A stretch of 64,000 nt of DNA, from the NCBI GenBank assembly GCA_017473165.1, contig JAFUNA010000014.1:1-64000 (forward strand). Reading direction: 5' to 3'. Source of the DNA: Clostridia bacterium (GTDB lineage: Bacteria; Bacillota; Clostridia; Oscillospirales; Acutalibacteraceae). Under the pieces are notes generated by a model. That model ran no database searches. It was not told the origin of the DNA and worked only from the letters and a program-made list of their open reading frames with translations. The position numbers and the translations under genes are program-made. This document shows, piece after piece, positions 23,652 through 33,339 of the stretch. Each line of letters starts with the position of its first letter. Within the stretch, counting starts at the first letter, position 1.

Positions 23652-24350
23652 ATGAAAGAAAAGAACAACATTCTTATATCGGTATTGCTTTTTATGAGCA
23701 TGTTTCTGCCGGTTATCAGCCTGATTCTTTACTGCTTCGGATATACTGTTACACTCATAAGCTATACCGCTTTTTCCGTTGTTTCGGCTTTGATTTTCGT
23801 TGTTTCTGCATATGTGATTTCCAAAGCCGGGAAATTGAATCCGAACAAAACATTGAGAATTTTAATCTCTCTTCTTCCCCTGTTTTCACTTATCAACGCA
23901 CTTATTTACATTTATAAATCCAAATCCGTTGCGGTTGTTATATGCATGATTATCTGTTTTATCTGCTCTGCTGTTGTTGCAGAAAGAATCTGTAATCATA
24001 AAATCGCTTCCGTATTAACCTCAATGGTTTTATCTCTTCCGATTCTTATTGTTTCATTTGCAGTCGTGTTTCTCGGAAATATCGGCGTAAATACGATTGT
24101 TGACAGAATCTACTCCCCTGAAAAAACATATTATGCTGAAATTGTTGACAGCGATCAGGGAGCATTGGGCGGTGACACGGTTGTTTATGTTTATAAAAAC
24201 AACAAGCTCGATTTGTTTTTTATGACAGTAAACAAAACTCCTCAGCGTGTTTATCTCGGCGATTGGAGAGAATACGAAACCATGCAGATAACCTGGAAAA
24301 ACGAAAACTGCTTGCTGATTGATTCAGAGGAATACACAATTAATAATTAA
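23652..24350 (+). CDS. polytopic membrane protein with small exported C-terminal domain
   Basis: Product of 232 residues. Five hydrophobic helices lie in about 1-150 (ILISVLLFMSMFLPVISLIL, TVTLISYTAFSVVSALIFVV, TLRILISLLPLFSLINALIY, AVVICMIICFICSAVVAE, LTSMVLSLPILIVSFAVVFL). A C-terminal domain of about 80 residues follows, containing YYAEIVDSDQGALGGDTVVY and LGDWREYETMQITWKNENCL. That C-terminal pattern resembles the DUF5412 type, a family of unknown function; I hold this loosely. Start ATG 23652 behind AAGGTGA, 11 bases past the GTPase stop and 12 bases before the GH38 gene. The only link to its neighbours is cotranscription. Confidence 0.6.
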   Translation: MKEKNNILISVLLFMSMFLPVISLILYCFGYTVTLISYTAFSVVSALIFVVSAYVISKAGKLNPNKTLRILISLLPLFSLINALIYIYKSKSVAVVICMIICFICSAVVAERICNHKIASVLTSMVLSLPILIVSFAVVFLGNIGVNTIVDRIYSPEKTYYAEIVDSDQGALGGDTVVYVYKNNKLDLFFMTVNKTPQRVYLGDWREYETMQITWKNENCLLIDSEEYTINN

Positions 24351-24362
24351 CATGGTGATAAA

Positions 24363-26780
24363 ATGAAAGAATTACACATGATTTGCAATGCTCATCTCGA
24401 CCCTGTATGGTTATGGCAGCGACCCGAGGGCATTGCTGAAGCAATATCCACATTCCGTGTTGCCGCAGATTTCTGCGAGGAATTTGACGGCTTTGTTTTC
24501 AATCACAACGAATCCGTGCTTTACGAATGGGTTGAGGAAAACGAGCCTGAGCTTTTTGAAAGAATTCAAAAGCTTGTTAAAAAAGGAAAATGGCGTATCA
24601 TGGGCGGCTGGTATTTACAGCCCGACTGCGTTATGCCCTGCGGCGAAAGCTTTATCCGTCAGATTGAAACAGGCACAAAATATTTTATGGAGAAATTCGG
24701 TGTAAAACCGCTGACTGCCATTAACTTCGACCCGTTCGGTCACACAAGAGGTCTTGTTCAGATCTTAAAGAAATGCGGCTATGAATCCTATGTTTTCATG
24801 CGTCCCTCACGGGTCGAAGCAGAGCATGATTTCATATGGAAAGGCTTTGACGGCAGCGAAATCATTGCCCACAAAATGAACTGCGGATATAATTCGGGTA
24901 AGGGTAAGATTCTTGAAAAAATCAACCGTATTCTTGAAAGAGAATACGGTGACGGCATAAACATGATGTTTTGGGGCATCGGCAACCACGGCGGCGGTCC
25001 GTCAAGAGAGGACCTCATCATCATTACCGATTTCATGAAAAGCAACCCCCAAAAGGGACTTATGCATTCGTGGTGTGAAAACTATTTTGACCGTATAGAC
25101 AAATCAAATCTTAAAACCTTTGATGAATCTCTCAACTACACAATGGTTGGCTGCTACACCTCCATGAACCGTATAAAGCAGGCTCACAGACGGCTTGAAA
25201 ATGATTTGGCGGTCTGCGAAAAAATGCTTGCATTAAGCGGTGTTCCCTATGATGAGAAAGAGCTTGAAAAAGCGGTTAAGGCTTTGCTTTTCTGCGAGTT
25301 CCATGACATTCTTCCGGGCTCAAGTATCAAAGCCGCCGAAGAGGATTCTCTTCGCCTTTTCTCCTACGGAAACGAGATTGCCGAAAAATACAAAACCAAG
25401 GCATTCTTTAAGCTTTGCCAAGGTCAGCAAAAAGCAAAAGACGGCGAAATCCCCGTTCTTGTTTTTAATCCCCACCCCTACAAAATCACAGAGAACATCG
25501 AGGTTGAATTCCAACTCCAAGACCAGAATTGGAACGAAAATGAGGTTACAATCGTAACCGTGCGTGACAGCAAGGGCAATTATCTTCCCTCACAGAACGA
25601 AAAAGAAGCCTGCACATTCAGCCTTGACTGGCGTAAGCGTGTCTGCTTCAGAGCGGAGCTTGAACCCATGAGCATCAACCGCTTTGACTGTGAGCTTCAT
25701 GTTGAAAATATGCCCAAACGCAAAATTGAGCCCTGCACACAGACAGACGAGCATTTCACCTTTGACAACGGTAAAATGCAGGTGCTTATAAGTAAAAAAA
25801 CAGGTCTTATCGACAAATACTGCGTTAACGGCATTGATATGCTGAATCCCGAAAGTGCAAAGATTACGGCGTTCAAGGATAACGAAGACCCGTGGGGAAT
25901 GACCGTTGAAGGTTTCAATGAACACATCGGAGAATTCACTCTGTTAAGCGCAGAAAAAGCAAACGCATTTAACGGCTATTCCGAGGAAACACTCGAAAAC
26001 GTGAGGGTTATTGAAAACGGCGCTGTAAGACTTAAAATTCAAGCAATTTTCGGCTATGCGGAGTCCTTTGCCGTTGTTACCTACATCTTGCCTAAAAACG
26101 GAGATTATATTGACATCAAAATCAGAATGCTCTCCAACAACAGCAGCAGATTTTACAAGCTTTCTTTTGACACGGCTTTCAACACTCCCGAATTTATCGG
26201 TCAGACCGCATTCGGAAAAGAAAAGCTTCGCACAGGCGGCGAGGAGGCTGTTTTCCAGAAATGGTGCGGTGCTTTTGAAAACGACAAGGGTCTTGCGGTG
26301 TTGAATAAAGGCACCTACGGCGGCAGCGTTGACAAAAATATTTTCAATATTTCGCTGCTTCGTACTCCTGTTTACTCCGCTCATCCCATCGGTGACAGAC
26401 AGCTCGCGGATTCCGACCGCTCACACGACAGAATAGACATCGGCGAGCGTGATTTTGAATACAGACTGACTGCTGACACAGCTTATCTTGACAAGCAGGC
26501 GGAAATCTTTAATCAGCCCTGTATTTCTCTTTCATTCTTCCCCTCGGGTGCAGGCGAAAAGAAAGATACGCGAGTTGAAATTGATAACTCCTATATCATT
26601 CTTTCAAGATATGAAAAAACTGCTGACGGCATAAAAATACGTCTGTTTAACTCATCAGATATCCCCGCATCTGCAAATTTATTTATTGACAGCAACAAAT
26701 TCAAAATCGATTTCAGCAAGTTTGAGATTAAGACATTTATTTACAAGGATAACACAATTAACGAAACTGCCATGATATAA
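24363..26780 (+). CDS. GH38 family alpha-mannosidase
   Basis: Product of 805 residues. Zinc ligands H11 and D13 lie in NAHLDPVWLWQRPEG; the nucleophile is D123 in NFDPFGHTRGLVQIL; FCEFHDILPGSSIKAAEED (near 312) is the conserved segment before the middle domain. GH38 enzymes are retaining, zinc-dependent exo-alpha-mannosidases, acting on alpha-1,2, 1,3 or 1,6 links. Very early placement of HLD and no signal peptide point to a cytoplasmic enzyme of the shorter bacterial type. Start ATG 24363 behind GGTGATAAA. Last gene of the GTPase operon; a strong terminator follows at 26786. With the second GH38 (46397-49336), GH92 and GH125 it gives broad alpha-mannoside trimming. Confidence 0.92.
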   Translation: MKELHMICNAHLDPVWLWQRPEGIAEAISTFRVAADFCEEFDGFVFNHNESVLYEWVEENEPELFERIQKLVKKGKWRIMGGWYLQPDCVMPCGESFIRQIETGTKYFMEKFGVKPLTAINFDPFGHTRGLVQILKKCGYESYVFMRPSRVEAEHDFIWKGFDGSEIIAHKMNCGYNSGKGKILEKINRILEREYGDGINMMFWGIGNHGGGPSREDLIIITDFMKSNPQKGLMHSWCENYFDRIDKSNLKTFDESLNYTMVGCYTSMNRIKQAHRRLENDLAVCEKMLALSGVPYDEKELEKAVKALLFCEFHDILPGSSIKAAEEDSLRLFSYGNEIAEKYKTKAFFKLCQGQQKAKDGEIPVLVFNPHPYKITENIEVEFQLQDQNWNENEVTIVTVRDSKGNYLPSQNEKEACTFSLDWRKRVCFRAELEPMSINRFDCELHVENMPKRKIEPCTQTDEHFTFDNGKMQVLISKKTGLIDKYCVNGIDMLNPESAKITAFKDNEDPWGMTVEGFNEHIGEFTLLSAEKANAFNGYSEETLENVRVIENGAVRLKIQAIFGYAESFAVVTYILPKNGDYIDIKIRMLSNNSSRFYKLSFDTAFNTPEFIGQTAFGKEKLRTGGEEAVFQKWCGAFENDKGLAVLNKGTYGGSVDKNIFNISLLRTPVYSAHPIGDRQLADSDRSHDRIDIGERDFEYRLTADTAYLDKQAEIFNQPCISLSFFPSGAGEKKDTRVEIDNSYIILSRYEKTADGIKIRLFNSSDIPASANLFIDSNKFKIDFSKFEIKTFIYKDNTINETAMI

Positions 26781-26785
26781 GCAAA

Positions 26786-26819
26786 AATCACCTGCAGCCT
26801 TTAAAGGTTACAGGTGATT
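26786..26819. terminator. bidirectional terminator
   Basis: Stem AATCACCTG (26786-26794) / CAGGTGATT (26811-26819) with a further CCTTTAAAGG dyad in the loop. It lies between the GH38 stop and the convergent gene ending at 26825. Confidence 0.85.
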
Positions 26820-26824
26820 ATATT

Positions 26825-28717
26825 TTATCTGTTACGCCATTTATTCATAAGCACTCTCATGAACAGTCCGCCCTGCACGGTGCGATGGCGGAAGGATACC
26901 CATTTGCCGCTGACGGTGTCATACCAATCGGTCATGGGAACACGGCTGTCGGTTTCGTTATATGCTTTCCAAAGAGGTGCAATGTAATCCGCAAAAACCT
27001 TTTTGCTTGACGCCATTGAAGCTGTCCAGACAAGCCAGTCGGATTTTGTGTAGTCCGCACGGCTGTCAAGAGGCATTCCGTATTTGTTGAAATGCTTCTT
27101 GTTATCGGCAATTTCCGCATCCATAAACTTCTGCGAAAAGAGCTTCGATTTCCAGACTCTGTCCCAAACCATGTTGTATTTCATTGAATATGTATTCGGT
27201 TGGTCAAAGGCAAGATTGGATGTGCCGTCGGCATTGAGTGCGGTGTTCATCCAGTTTTCAGCCATTTTCTTTGCTTCACGGCGATAGTAAGCCGCTTTTT
27301 TCTGCTTGCCCAGCATTTTCATGATTATTGACATTCCCTGAAGTCCCATAACAGCTTTGAGGGAAAGGTTGCAGTTATGGGCAAGGTGACCCGCAAAGTC
27401 ATCGGTGCAAAGCTGATTGCCGGGGTCTGCACCGTATTCGATAAGATAGCTGCACCATTTTTCAAGCAAATCAAGATGCTCCGCCGCAAAATCGGCACTT
27501 CCCGTTGCAATTGCAACGTTGGCATCCATAACAAGCATATTGCCGCATTCCTCAACGGGCATCTGATATTTGAGGGCATTCTCACCGTAAACCTGACCGT
27601 TAACCAGCGGATACTGACCCACATCATGGGGTGCAAAATCAAAAATCCACGCATCGCTTTTTGCATAGCGGATAACGGGTCGCATCATGCCCTTGACAAG
27701 CTCGGGATTATAGAGAAGGAACATCGGAATTGACGGATAAGAAACGTCAACCGTTGCGGCACAGCCGTTTGAGAAGCATTCCTTTGAAATAAACAGGATT
27801 TCGCCGTTTTCGTCAAGCACAAGCTTATGAGCGGCGATTACCTGACGGTAAGCAAGAGAAAGAAGCTCCGCATATTTTTCTCCGCCCGCTTCAAAAGCAT
27901 CTGCATAGAGCTTTCCGGAAAATTCCTTGCAGCGGATTTTAATTTCATCGTATTCTTCCGCAGCCTCGGCAATTGCTTCAAGAATTGTTTTGCCGTCTTT
28001 ATTCCAATAGGATTTAAGATGCTTCCCGAAATATTCAATGCTTACAATATCGTCATAGGCAAAATAATACATCATCCTTTTGCCTTCTTTGAGCTCTGCG
28101 CCGACATGAACATGGTCATCGCTCCAGACCTTGGCTGAAAAAGCTTCGGCATTTTCGGCATCGGTCATAAGATAAAAATAACCCCAGTCGATTCTCACAT
28201 CGTCGCCGCTTCTGTTGAGTGGCTTCTGCACTGTGTTGCCCATTTTCATGCCGACTGTTTTTCCTGCGGAAACTTTTTCGGTTTCAACGGGGCTCTGGTC
28301 AGCTTCGTCAAGACAAAGCTCCTCGTTTGCGGCAATGTTTATGTGAACATTGTGCTCTTTCCCGTCAATGGATTCCCATGAAAGCTCAAGATATGAAACA
28401 GGTCTTGTCAAAAGAATGTAGTCATCGGCAATTACGGGAGAAGTAAAAACAGCTTTGAGCCTGATTTTTCCGTTTTCAAAAACAGCCGTTGTTGAGAGAG
28501 CATCTATATCAAGTGAAATCTGATTCATTTTGTGAATATCACGGTGATATCCGAGAAAAAGGAATTTTTCGCCGTCAACATCAGCCGTGCCGATGATATT
28601 GTTGCTTTTGCCCGTCCAATGCTCGGTATTTGAAGCATTCAGTGCACAGTCTGACGACCAGACCGAAAAATAAGGGTCGATTGTAATAAGAGGTACGCAA
28701 GGTGCTCTTAATTTCAT
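26825..28717 (-). CDS. GtaA-like protein with DUF5127/DUF4965/DUF1793 architecture
   Basis: Product of 630 residues. The N terminus begins RAPCVPLITIDPYFSVWSSD, the usual start of this family; a beta-sandwich follows to about 260 (DUF5127-like). Then come LAYRQVIAAHKLVLDENGEI and FSNGCAATVDVSYPSIPMFL (DUF4965-like), and a helical toroid with FAPHDVGQYPLVNGQVYGEN, MPVEECGNMLVMDANVA and NMVWDRVWKSKLF (DUF1793-like). Fungal members are named glutaminase A, but many bacterial ones sit among glycoside hydrolases and the alpha/alpha toroid looks carbohydrate-active, so the glutaminase name should not be trusted here. No signal peptide. Start ATG 28715-28717 behind AAAGGACG. No clear own promoter, so it may depend on read-through from the gene upstream. 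Confidence 0.75.
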   Translation of the reverse strand: MKLRAPCVPLITIDPYFSVWSSDCALNASNTEHWTGKSNNIIGTADVDGEKFLFLGYHRDIHKMNQISLDIDALSTTAVFENGKIRLKAVFTSPVIADDYILLTRPVSYLELSWESIDGKEHNVHINIAANEELCLDEADQSPVETEKVSAGKTVGMKMGNTVQKPLNRSGDDVRIDWGYFYLMTDAENAEAFSAKVWSDDHVHVGAELKEGKRMMYYFAYDDIVSIEYFGKHLKSYWNKDGKTILEAIAEAAEEYDEIKIRCKEFSGKLYADAFEAGGEKYAELLSLAYRQVIAAHKLVLDENGEILFISKECFSNGCAATVDVSYPSIPMFLLYNPELVKGMMRPVIRYAKSDAWIFDFAPHDVGQYPLVNGQVYGENALKYQMPVEECGNMLVMDANVAIATGSADFAAEHLDLLEKWCSYLIEYGADPGNQLCTDDFAGHLAHNCNLSLKAVMGLQGMSIIMKMLGKQKKAAYYRREAKKMAENWMNTALNADGTSNLAFDQPNTYSMKYNMVWDRVWKSKLFSQKFMDAEIADNKKHFNKYGMPLDSRADYTKSDWLVWTASMASSKKVFADYIAPLWKAYNETDSRVPMTDWYDTVSGKWVSFRHRTVQGGLFMRVLMNKWRNR

Positions 28718-28736
28718 AATTTACGTCCTTTCAAAT

Positions 28737-28767
28737 AAAGGTGAGCGGAAATAAACCACTCACCTTT
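28737..28767 (-). terminator. terminator of the InlB-repeat protein gene
   Basis: Stem AAAGGTGAG (28737-28745) / CTCACCTTT (28759-28767), T-rich beyond it on the minus strand. It lies between the stop at 28778 and the next gene's ribosome site, so read-through may set the level of that gene. Confidence 0.7.
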
Positions 28768-28777
28768 ATGTTTTTTA

Positions 28778-31700
28778 TCAGAAAATCTTTTCGGGATATG
28801 TTTTTGTCAGACCGAAGAGTTTCTTGAAGAATGCGATAATCTTCTGGAAGAAGCCTGCCTTTGAGGTCATATCCTGTGTATCTTCGGGTGCAATGGGATT
28901 GTCGTTTGCATCAACAACAACTGCGGTAAAGGTTGTTGAGCCGTTTGCTGCGGGAGAAATCTTGCAGCTCAAGGTATCAGCGGAAACCTCCATGCTGAAG
29001 TTGCCGTTGCTTGAAATCCACTTGACCTTTGCCCCTGCGGGAAGCTCGCCCGTGATATCGGCATGAAGATAAATTGCATCGCCGTATTTGATTGTTGTCT
29101 GCGAGGGCTGTCTGATTTCCATTGTGAATGCGGGAGCGTTGTTTATTTCGTATTCGGAAATGAACGGATTGCTCTTGTTTCCTGCAGCATCTTCAAAAAC
29201 AACCTTAACTTTTATTGTGCCGTTCTGAATTGCGGTTGTGTCAAGAGTACAGGTGAAGCTGCTGTCGGATGCCTCACCCATGGGAATCCATGTTTTACCG
29301 CCGTCGGTCGAATATGAATAAACCGCCTTTGAGGGTCTGTCGTTATCGGTTGCGGAGGCGGTAAAGGTTGCTGTGCCGCTGATTGTGCTGCCGCTTGAAG
29401 AGTTCATTGTAACATTTGAGGGAGCCTGTGTATCGGCAAACGCCGCAGCTGATGCCTCTTCGGATTTCTCGCCCTCAACATCAAACGCACCGACTGCCGA
29501 CACCTGATAATAATAGCTTACACCCGTCTGAACAGCTGTGTCTGTGTAGGCTTTTGATGCAGTTGAAGTAAGAAGCGTATATGCTCCGCCCTCAATTCTG
29601 CGGTAAATATTGAACTTTGATGCGGAGGATGTCCACGAAAGCTCAATCTTATTCAGTCCGCCCTCTGCCTTGAGATTCTTAACCTGCGAAGGAATCGCCT
29701 CGTTGCTGATAATGAAATCAAGCTTTGATGTTCCCGTAAAGCGGTTAATGCCTTCAAGCTCTGCGGCTGCAACACCGACCTTTGAGTTGTTTTTGTAGGT
29801 TATTTCAAGCTCCTTCTGTGCATCAAAGGGCTCGTTTTTATATTTGAGATATACGGTCGGTGTGTAGGTTTTGTTTTCAAAATATACCCATGTGTATTCA
29901 AGCTCCGTCTGTGCGGATGAAAGAGCAATGCTGTCAGATGAAGCCTGTGTTTCAACAAACAATTCACGCTTTGAAACGGAGTTTGTTGCCACGGTCTGAA
30001 CAAGGGTTACGGGTCTGCTTGAAATTGCAAGATTGATGTCAAGGTTATAGAGTGCGGTTGAATCGGTAGCCGAGCCGTTTTCCTTGTTGAGAGGAATGTT
30101 TGTGAAGCCTGCGGGTCTTTGCGATGCGTTCTGAACAGTACCCTCGGCAACAAAGAAATCGCCCGTACCGCTTGCATCTTCTTTTACCTTGAGCTTGAAT
30201 TCGGCAAACCAATAATTTCCGTCAAACATAACGCTTGTTGAAGGTGTGAAAGTATACTGACAGGTGAATGCCTGGTGAGTATCGATAAAGCTCTGTGTCA
30301 GATATCCGTTTGCAACCATTGAAACAAGAAGATTGTGGTTTGACGCAAGCTTTGCAAAGCTGCCTGCTATATAGGTTTCTTCCGAGCCGATTGCTTCATA
30401 GTTGGTTGTCATAAGCAAGGACGTGCCGCTGCGGTAGTTATCCTCAAAGAAACGGTTATCATAGAAAACCATGAAGTTGCCCGCATTGGTGTAATAGTTT
30501 GTGCCGATGAAAAGTCTTGCCTTAACGGTGTCGCCGGGAAGAACGGTATCGGTAACCTCCCATTCCTCGGTGTCGGGATTCTGCTTATAGAATTCCGTTC
30601 TGAACGAAAGAGTATTTTCTTTTGAATAATCCCACTTTGCGGTGAAGGTCAGGTCGGTTTCGGGCATAACTGCGGGAACCTCGGGATCCCAGCCCGCAAA
30701 TGTATAGCCGACTTTTGAGGGAGTTTCGGGTGCGGTTATGGGCATACCGAAGGTTACAAATTCCTCGGTTGAAACGCCGTCAATAATCCATGTCACCTTA
30801 TAATCTGTTTTAACGAATATTGCGTAATAAACAAGGTCTTTTGCGGGCATGAATTCGGGAAGCTCCGCAATTTCGGTTGAGTCTTCTGATTCTGCCCAGC
30901 CGATGAACTCAAAGCCCTCAACATAGGGGTCTGCGGGAATGTCGAGCTCATCGCCGTAATTCACTTCAAACTCCTCATAAAGTCCGAGGTTATCGTAATA
31001 GCTTACGGTGTAAACCGATGGAGTCCATGTTGCGGTGAAGGTTTTGTCTTTATTACCCATTACCGAAACAACATCGTCCCAGCCATTGAAATCATAACCC
31101 TCTCTTGTGGGATTTTCGGGTGCAATGATTTCGGTGTCAAAGGCTGTGGGAACGGTTTTGATTTCCGTTCCGTCGCTGAACAAGCCGCCGTTTGCGTCGA
31201 ATATCGCATTATAAACTTCGGGAATAAGCTTATAGTAAAGCTCAACACTTCTTGCAGGCACGGTTGCACCTTCATTGAGGAGAACGGTGCAGGCTCTGTC
31301 TGTATAAGCCTGTGAAAGAGTGTAGCCTGCAGGCACTTCATAATCAAGCTGAGCATCGATTACGCTGCCGTATTCACCGCTGCCTGTTTTGACTTTTTCG
31401 TTTTTCTGTGTCTGCGGATTGTAAACATAATAGGAGATACTGTAGTTATTGATGTTGAATATTGCCTTGAAAACAACTCCGCCGACGGGAACAGTACCGA
31501 GGTTTCCGAGAGTGCCGATTCCGTCAAGCGACCAGCCGATGAAGGAATATCCCTCTTTTTTGGGTGCTTCGGGTGCTGTGATTACCGTTCCGTATTCGTA
31601 GTTGCCCGTTCTGTAAATTTCGCCGTCGGCAACGAAGGTTACCTCAAAGCTGAGGGTTGAGAATACGGGTGTGATAACGGTTGCCTGTGCGGGAACTGTG

Positions 31701-33208
31701 AAGGGTGAAACAACGGTTTCGCCGCTTTGATTTTCCCAATGAGAAAACGCCGTGCCCTCTGCCGCTGCGGGAGCGGTGAGAGTTATGCTGCTGCCAAAAT
31801 AATATTCATTTGCAGCTCCGTTTATCGTTACGGAATATTTGTTTCTGCTGTAATAAACCTTAAGAACGGTTGTGCCATCAGCCTTGATTGCGGCTGAAAC
31901 AACGCTTGAATCCGTGTCAAGGGTGAAGCCCTCTTTTGCCGCAGTGTCTGCGGCTGCGGTTTCGCCCGTTGTTCCGTATTTTACGGCAACGGTTTTATCA
32001 TAGCCCGTTCCGTCGGTGTTCATTATATATGTTTCAACGGAATATGCAACTCCGTCGGCAGGCTTCCAGTTTGGAACATATGTGACATTTGCAGCGGGCA
32101 TTTTTTCGGGCATTGCTTCGCCTGTTACGGAATCAATCCAGCCAGCAAACTCATAGCCCTCTGCTTCGGGAGCTTCGGGTGCGGCAATTGCTTCGCCCGA
32201 AACGAACCAATCGCTTACGGTTTTGCCGTTTTCATAGTCAAATGTTGCAGTGTATGCTCCGCCGATGCCGCCGTCAAGTCTGATTGCGGGGCGAACGCCG
32301 AAGCTTGTGAAATCAACGCTGTTGCCGTATTTGTCGGTGCTTCCGATATCGCTGACTCTGCGGGCATAATGGCTGTAATAACCCGAATCTCGCAGCCACC
32401 AGAATGAGCCGCCGTCAACAGCATAAAGACCCATTGCCTTTGCGTAATCCGTGCCCGATGCGGTAAGCTCCGAAGCGGAAAGAGCGGAAATTTCGCTTTG
32501 CGAGGGAAGAAAAATTTTATCAAAATCGCCGTCGCCGAGCTTTGAAAATGCAAGCTGCTCTTTTTCGGCTTCGGTAAATGCCGTACTCATGAAATCACCG
32601 TTGAGCCAGTCTGCGATTGTTGAATCGGCATAGCTGTTTGCGGCTGTTTTTCCCGATTGGTCGGCATAATAAAGATTTTCGATTTTATAAACCTCGTTTG
32701 CAAAAGCCTGTGCGTCAACAAGACTTTCGCTCACGGCAATCCCCTGCTCACCGTCAACAACCCTCCACTTGAGAGGCTCATATTCAAACCAGTAAACGGT
32801 ATTTGTTTTGTAGCCGTTATCATCCTGATATGAATTCTTTTCAGTTGACTTGCGGTATGTAAGCTCGGGACGGTAGTTTGTGAAGGTTACCGCCCTGAAC
32901 ATTTTCCCGTTATGCTCAACGTCAAAATATTTCAGCGAGCTGTCCTCACTCATCGAGCCTATGCTGCCGTTGCCGCTGAAGCTGCCGGCATTTTCCCATA
33001 AAAGAGTGTAGGAATTAAGCTCGTTAAGCAGATTTGAGTCAGACACTCTTTTCTGCGGATATGAGCCAAGCGTAAACACCTCGCCTGTTATGTATTCGGC
33101 AGCCCATGCACTGAAATCCGAAAAATCAACGCCTGCAAAAGGCAGGGCTGTAAAAACCATTACTGCCGAAAGGATAACGGCAAGGGCTTTTCTGAAAATT
33201 TTGTTCAT
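28778..33208 (-). CDS. very large secreted InlB-repeat surface protein with DUF6273-like and FN3 domains
   Basis: Product of 1476 residues. Signal peptide (KALAVILSAVMVFTALPFAG, cleavage near AWA-AEYITG). Residues 40-312: DUF6273-like module (FTLGSYPQKRVSDSNLLNEL, YWFEYEPLKWRVVD, ending FTSFGVRPAIRL). About 315-850: at least five InlB B-type (Listeria-Bacteroides) repeats such as PEAEGYEFAGWIDS, KKEGYSFIGWSLDG, TREGYDFNGWDDV and SKVGYTFAGWDPEVP. Next a cohesin-like beta domain (VLPGDTVKARLFIGTNYY), then an FN3 domain near 1190-1275 (PSQVKNLKAEGGLNKIELSW) and an Ig-like stretch. The C terminus is an amphipathic segment, FFQKIIAFFKKLFGL. There is no LPXTG. Likely an adhesin or substrate-binding surface protein. 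Promoter at 33242-33270, RBS GGAGG; single-gene unit. Confidence 0.85.
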   Translation of the reverse strand: MNKIFRKALAVILSAVMVFTALPFAGVDFSDFSAWAAEYITGEVFTLGSYPQKRVSDSNLLNELNSYTLLWENAGSFSGNGSIGSMSEDSSLKYFDVEHNGKMFRAVTFTNYRPELTYRKSTEKNSYQDDNGYKTNTVYWFEYEPLKWRVVDGEQGIAVSESLVDAQAFANEVYKIENLYYADQSGKTAANSYADSTIADWLNGDFMSTAFTEAEKEQLAFSKLGDGDFDKIFLPSQSEISALSASELTASGTDYAKAMGLYAVDGGSFWWLRDSGYYSHYARRVSDIGSTDKYGNSVDFTSFGVRPAIRLDGGIGGAYTATFDYENGKTVSDWFVSGEAIAAPEAPEAEGYEFAGWIDSVTGEAMPEKMPAANVTYVPNWKPADGVAYSVETYIMNTDGTGYDKTVAVKYGTTGETAAADTAAKEGFTLDTDSSVVSAAIKADGTTVLKVYYSRNKYSVTINGAANEYYFGSSITLTAPAAAEGTAFSHWENQSGETVVSPFTVPAQATVITPVFSTLSFEVTFVADGEIYRTGNYEYGTVITAPEAPKKEGYSFIGWSLDGIGTLGNLGTVPVGGVVFKAIFNINNYSISYYVYNPQTQKNEKVKTGSGEYGSVIDAQLDYEVPAGYTLSQAYTDRACTVLLNEGATVPARSVELYYKLIPEVYNAIFDANGGLFSDGTEIKTVPTAFDTEIIAPENPTREGYDFNGWDDVVSVMGNKDKTFTATWTPSVYTVSYYDNLGLYEEFEVNYGDELDIPADPYVEGFEFIGWAESEDSTEIAELPEFMPAKDLVYYAIFVKTDYKVTWIIDGVSTEEFVTFGMPITAPETPSKVGYTFAGWDPEVPAVMPETDLTFTAKWDYSKENTLSFRTEFYKQNPDTEEWEVTDTVLPGDTVKARLFIGTNYYTNAGNFMVFYDNRFFEDNYRSGTSLLMTTNYEAIGSEETYIAGSFAKLASNHNLLVSMVANGYLTQSFIDTHQAFTCQYTFTPSTSVMFDGNYWFAEFKLKVKEDASGTGDFFVAEGTVQNASQRPAGFTNIPLNKENGSATDSTALYNLDINLAISSRPVTLVQTVATNSVSKRELFVETQASSDSIALSSAQTELEYTWVYFENKTYTPTVYLKYKNEPFDAQKELEITYKNNSKVGVAAAELEGINRFTGTSKLDFIISNEAIPSQVKNLKAEGGLNKIELSWTSSASKFNIYRRIEGGAYTLLTSTASKAYTDTAVQTGVSYYYQVSAVGAFDVEGEKSEEASAAAFADTQAPSNVTMNSSSGSTISGTATFTASATDNDRPSKAVYSYSTDGGKTWIPMGEASDSSFTCTLDTTAIQNGTIKVKVVFEDAAGNKSNPFISEYEINNAPAFTMEIRQPSQTTIKYGDAIYLHADITGELPAGAKVKWISSNGNFSMEVSADTLSCKISPAANGSTTFTAVVVDANDNPIAPEDTQDMTSKAGFFQKIIAFFKKLFGLTKTYPEKIF

Positions 33209-33241
33209 ACGTTTTTACCTCCGACGCAGATATACGGATAT

Positions 33242-33270
33242 ATTATAATATAAAAATAAATAAAATTCAA
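33242..33270 (-). promoter_or_regulatory. sigma-A promoter of the InlB-repeat protein
   Basis: Minus strand TTGAAT (33265-33270), 17 bases, TATAAT (33242-33247), 34 bases before the start codon. Confidence 0.7.
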
Positions 33271-33283
33271 CACATATTAATAA

Positions 33284-33318
33284 ATAAGACACGATATCAG
33301 TCAGATAACGTGTCTTAT
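33284..33318 (-). terminator. terminator after the protease-coiled-coil operon
   Basis: 10-bp stem ATAAGACACG (33284-33293) / CGTGTCTTAT (33309-33318), followed by TTATTAAT on the minus strand. Confidence 0.75.
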
Positions 33319-33339
33319 CAAATCGTTTGTATTTAATTA

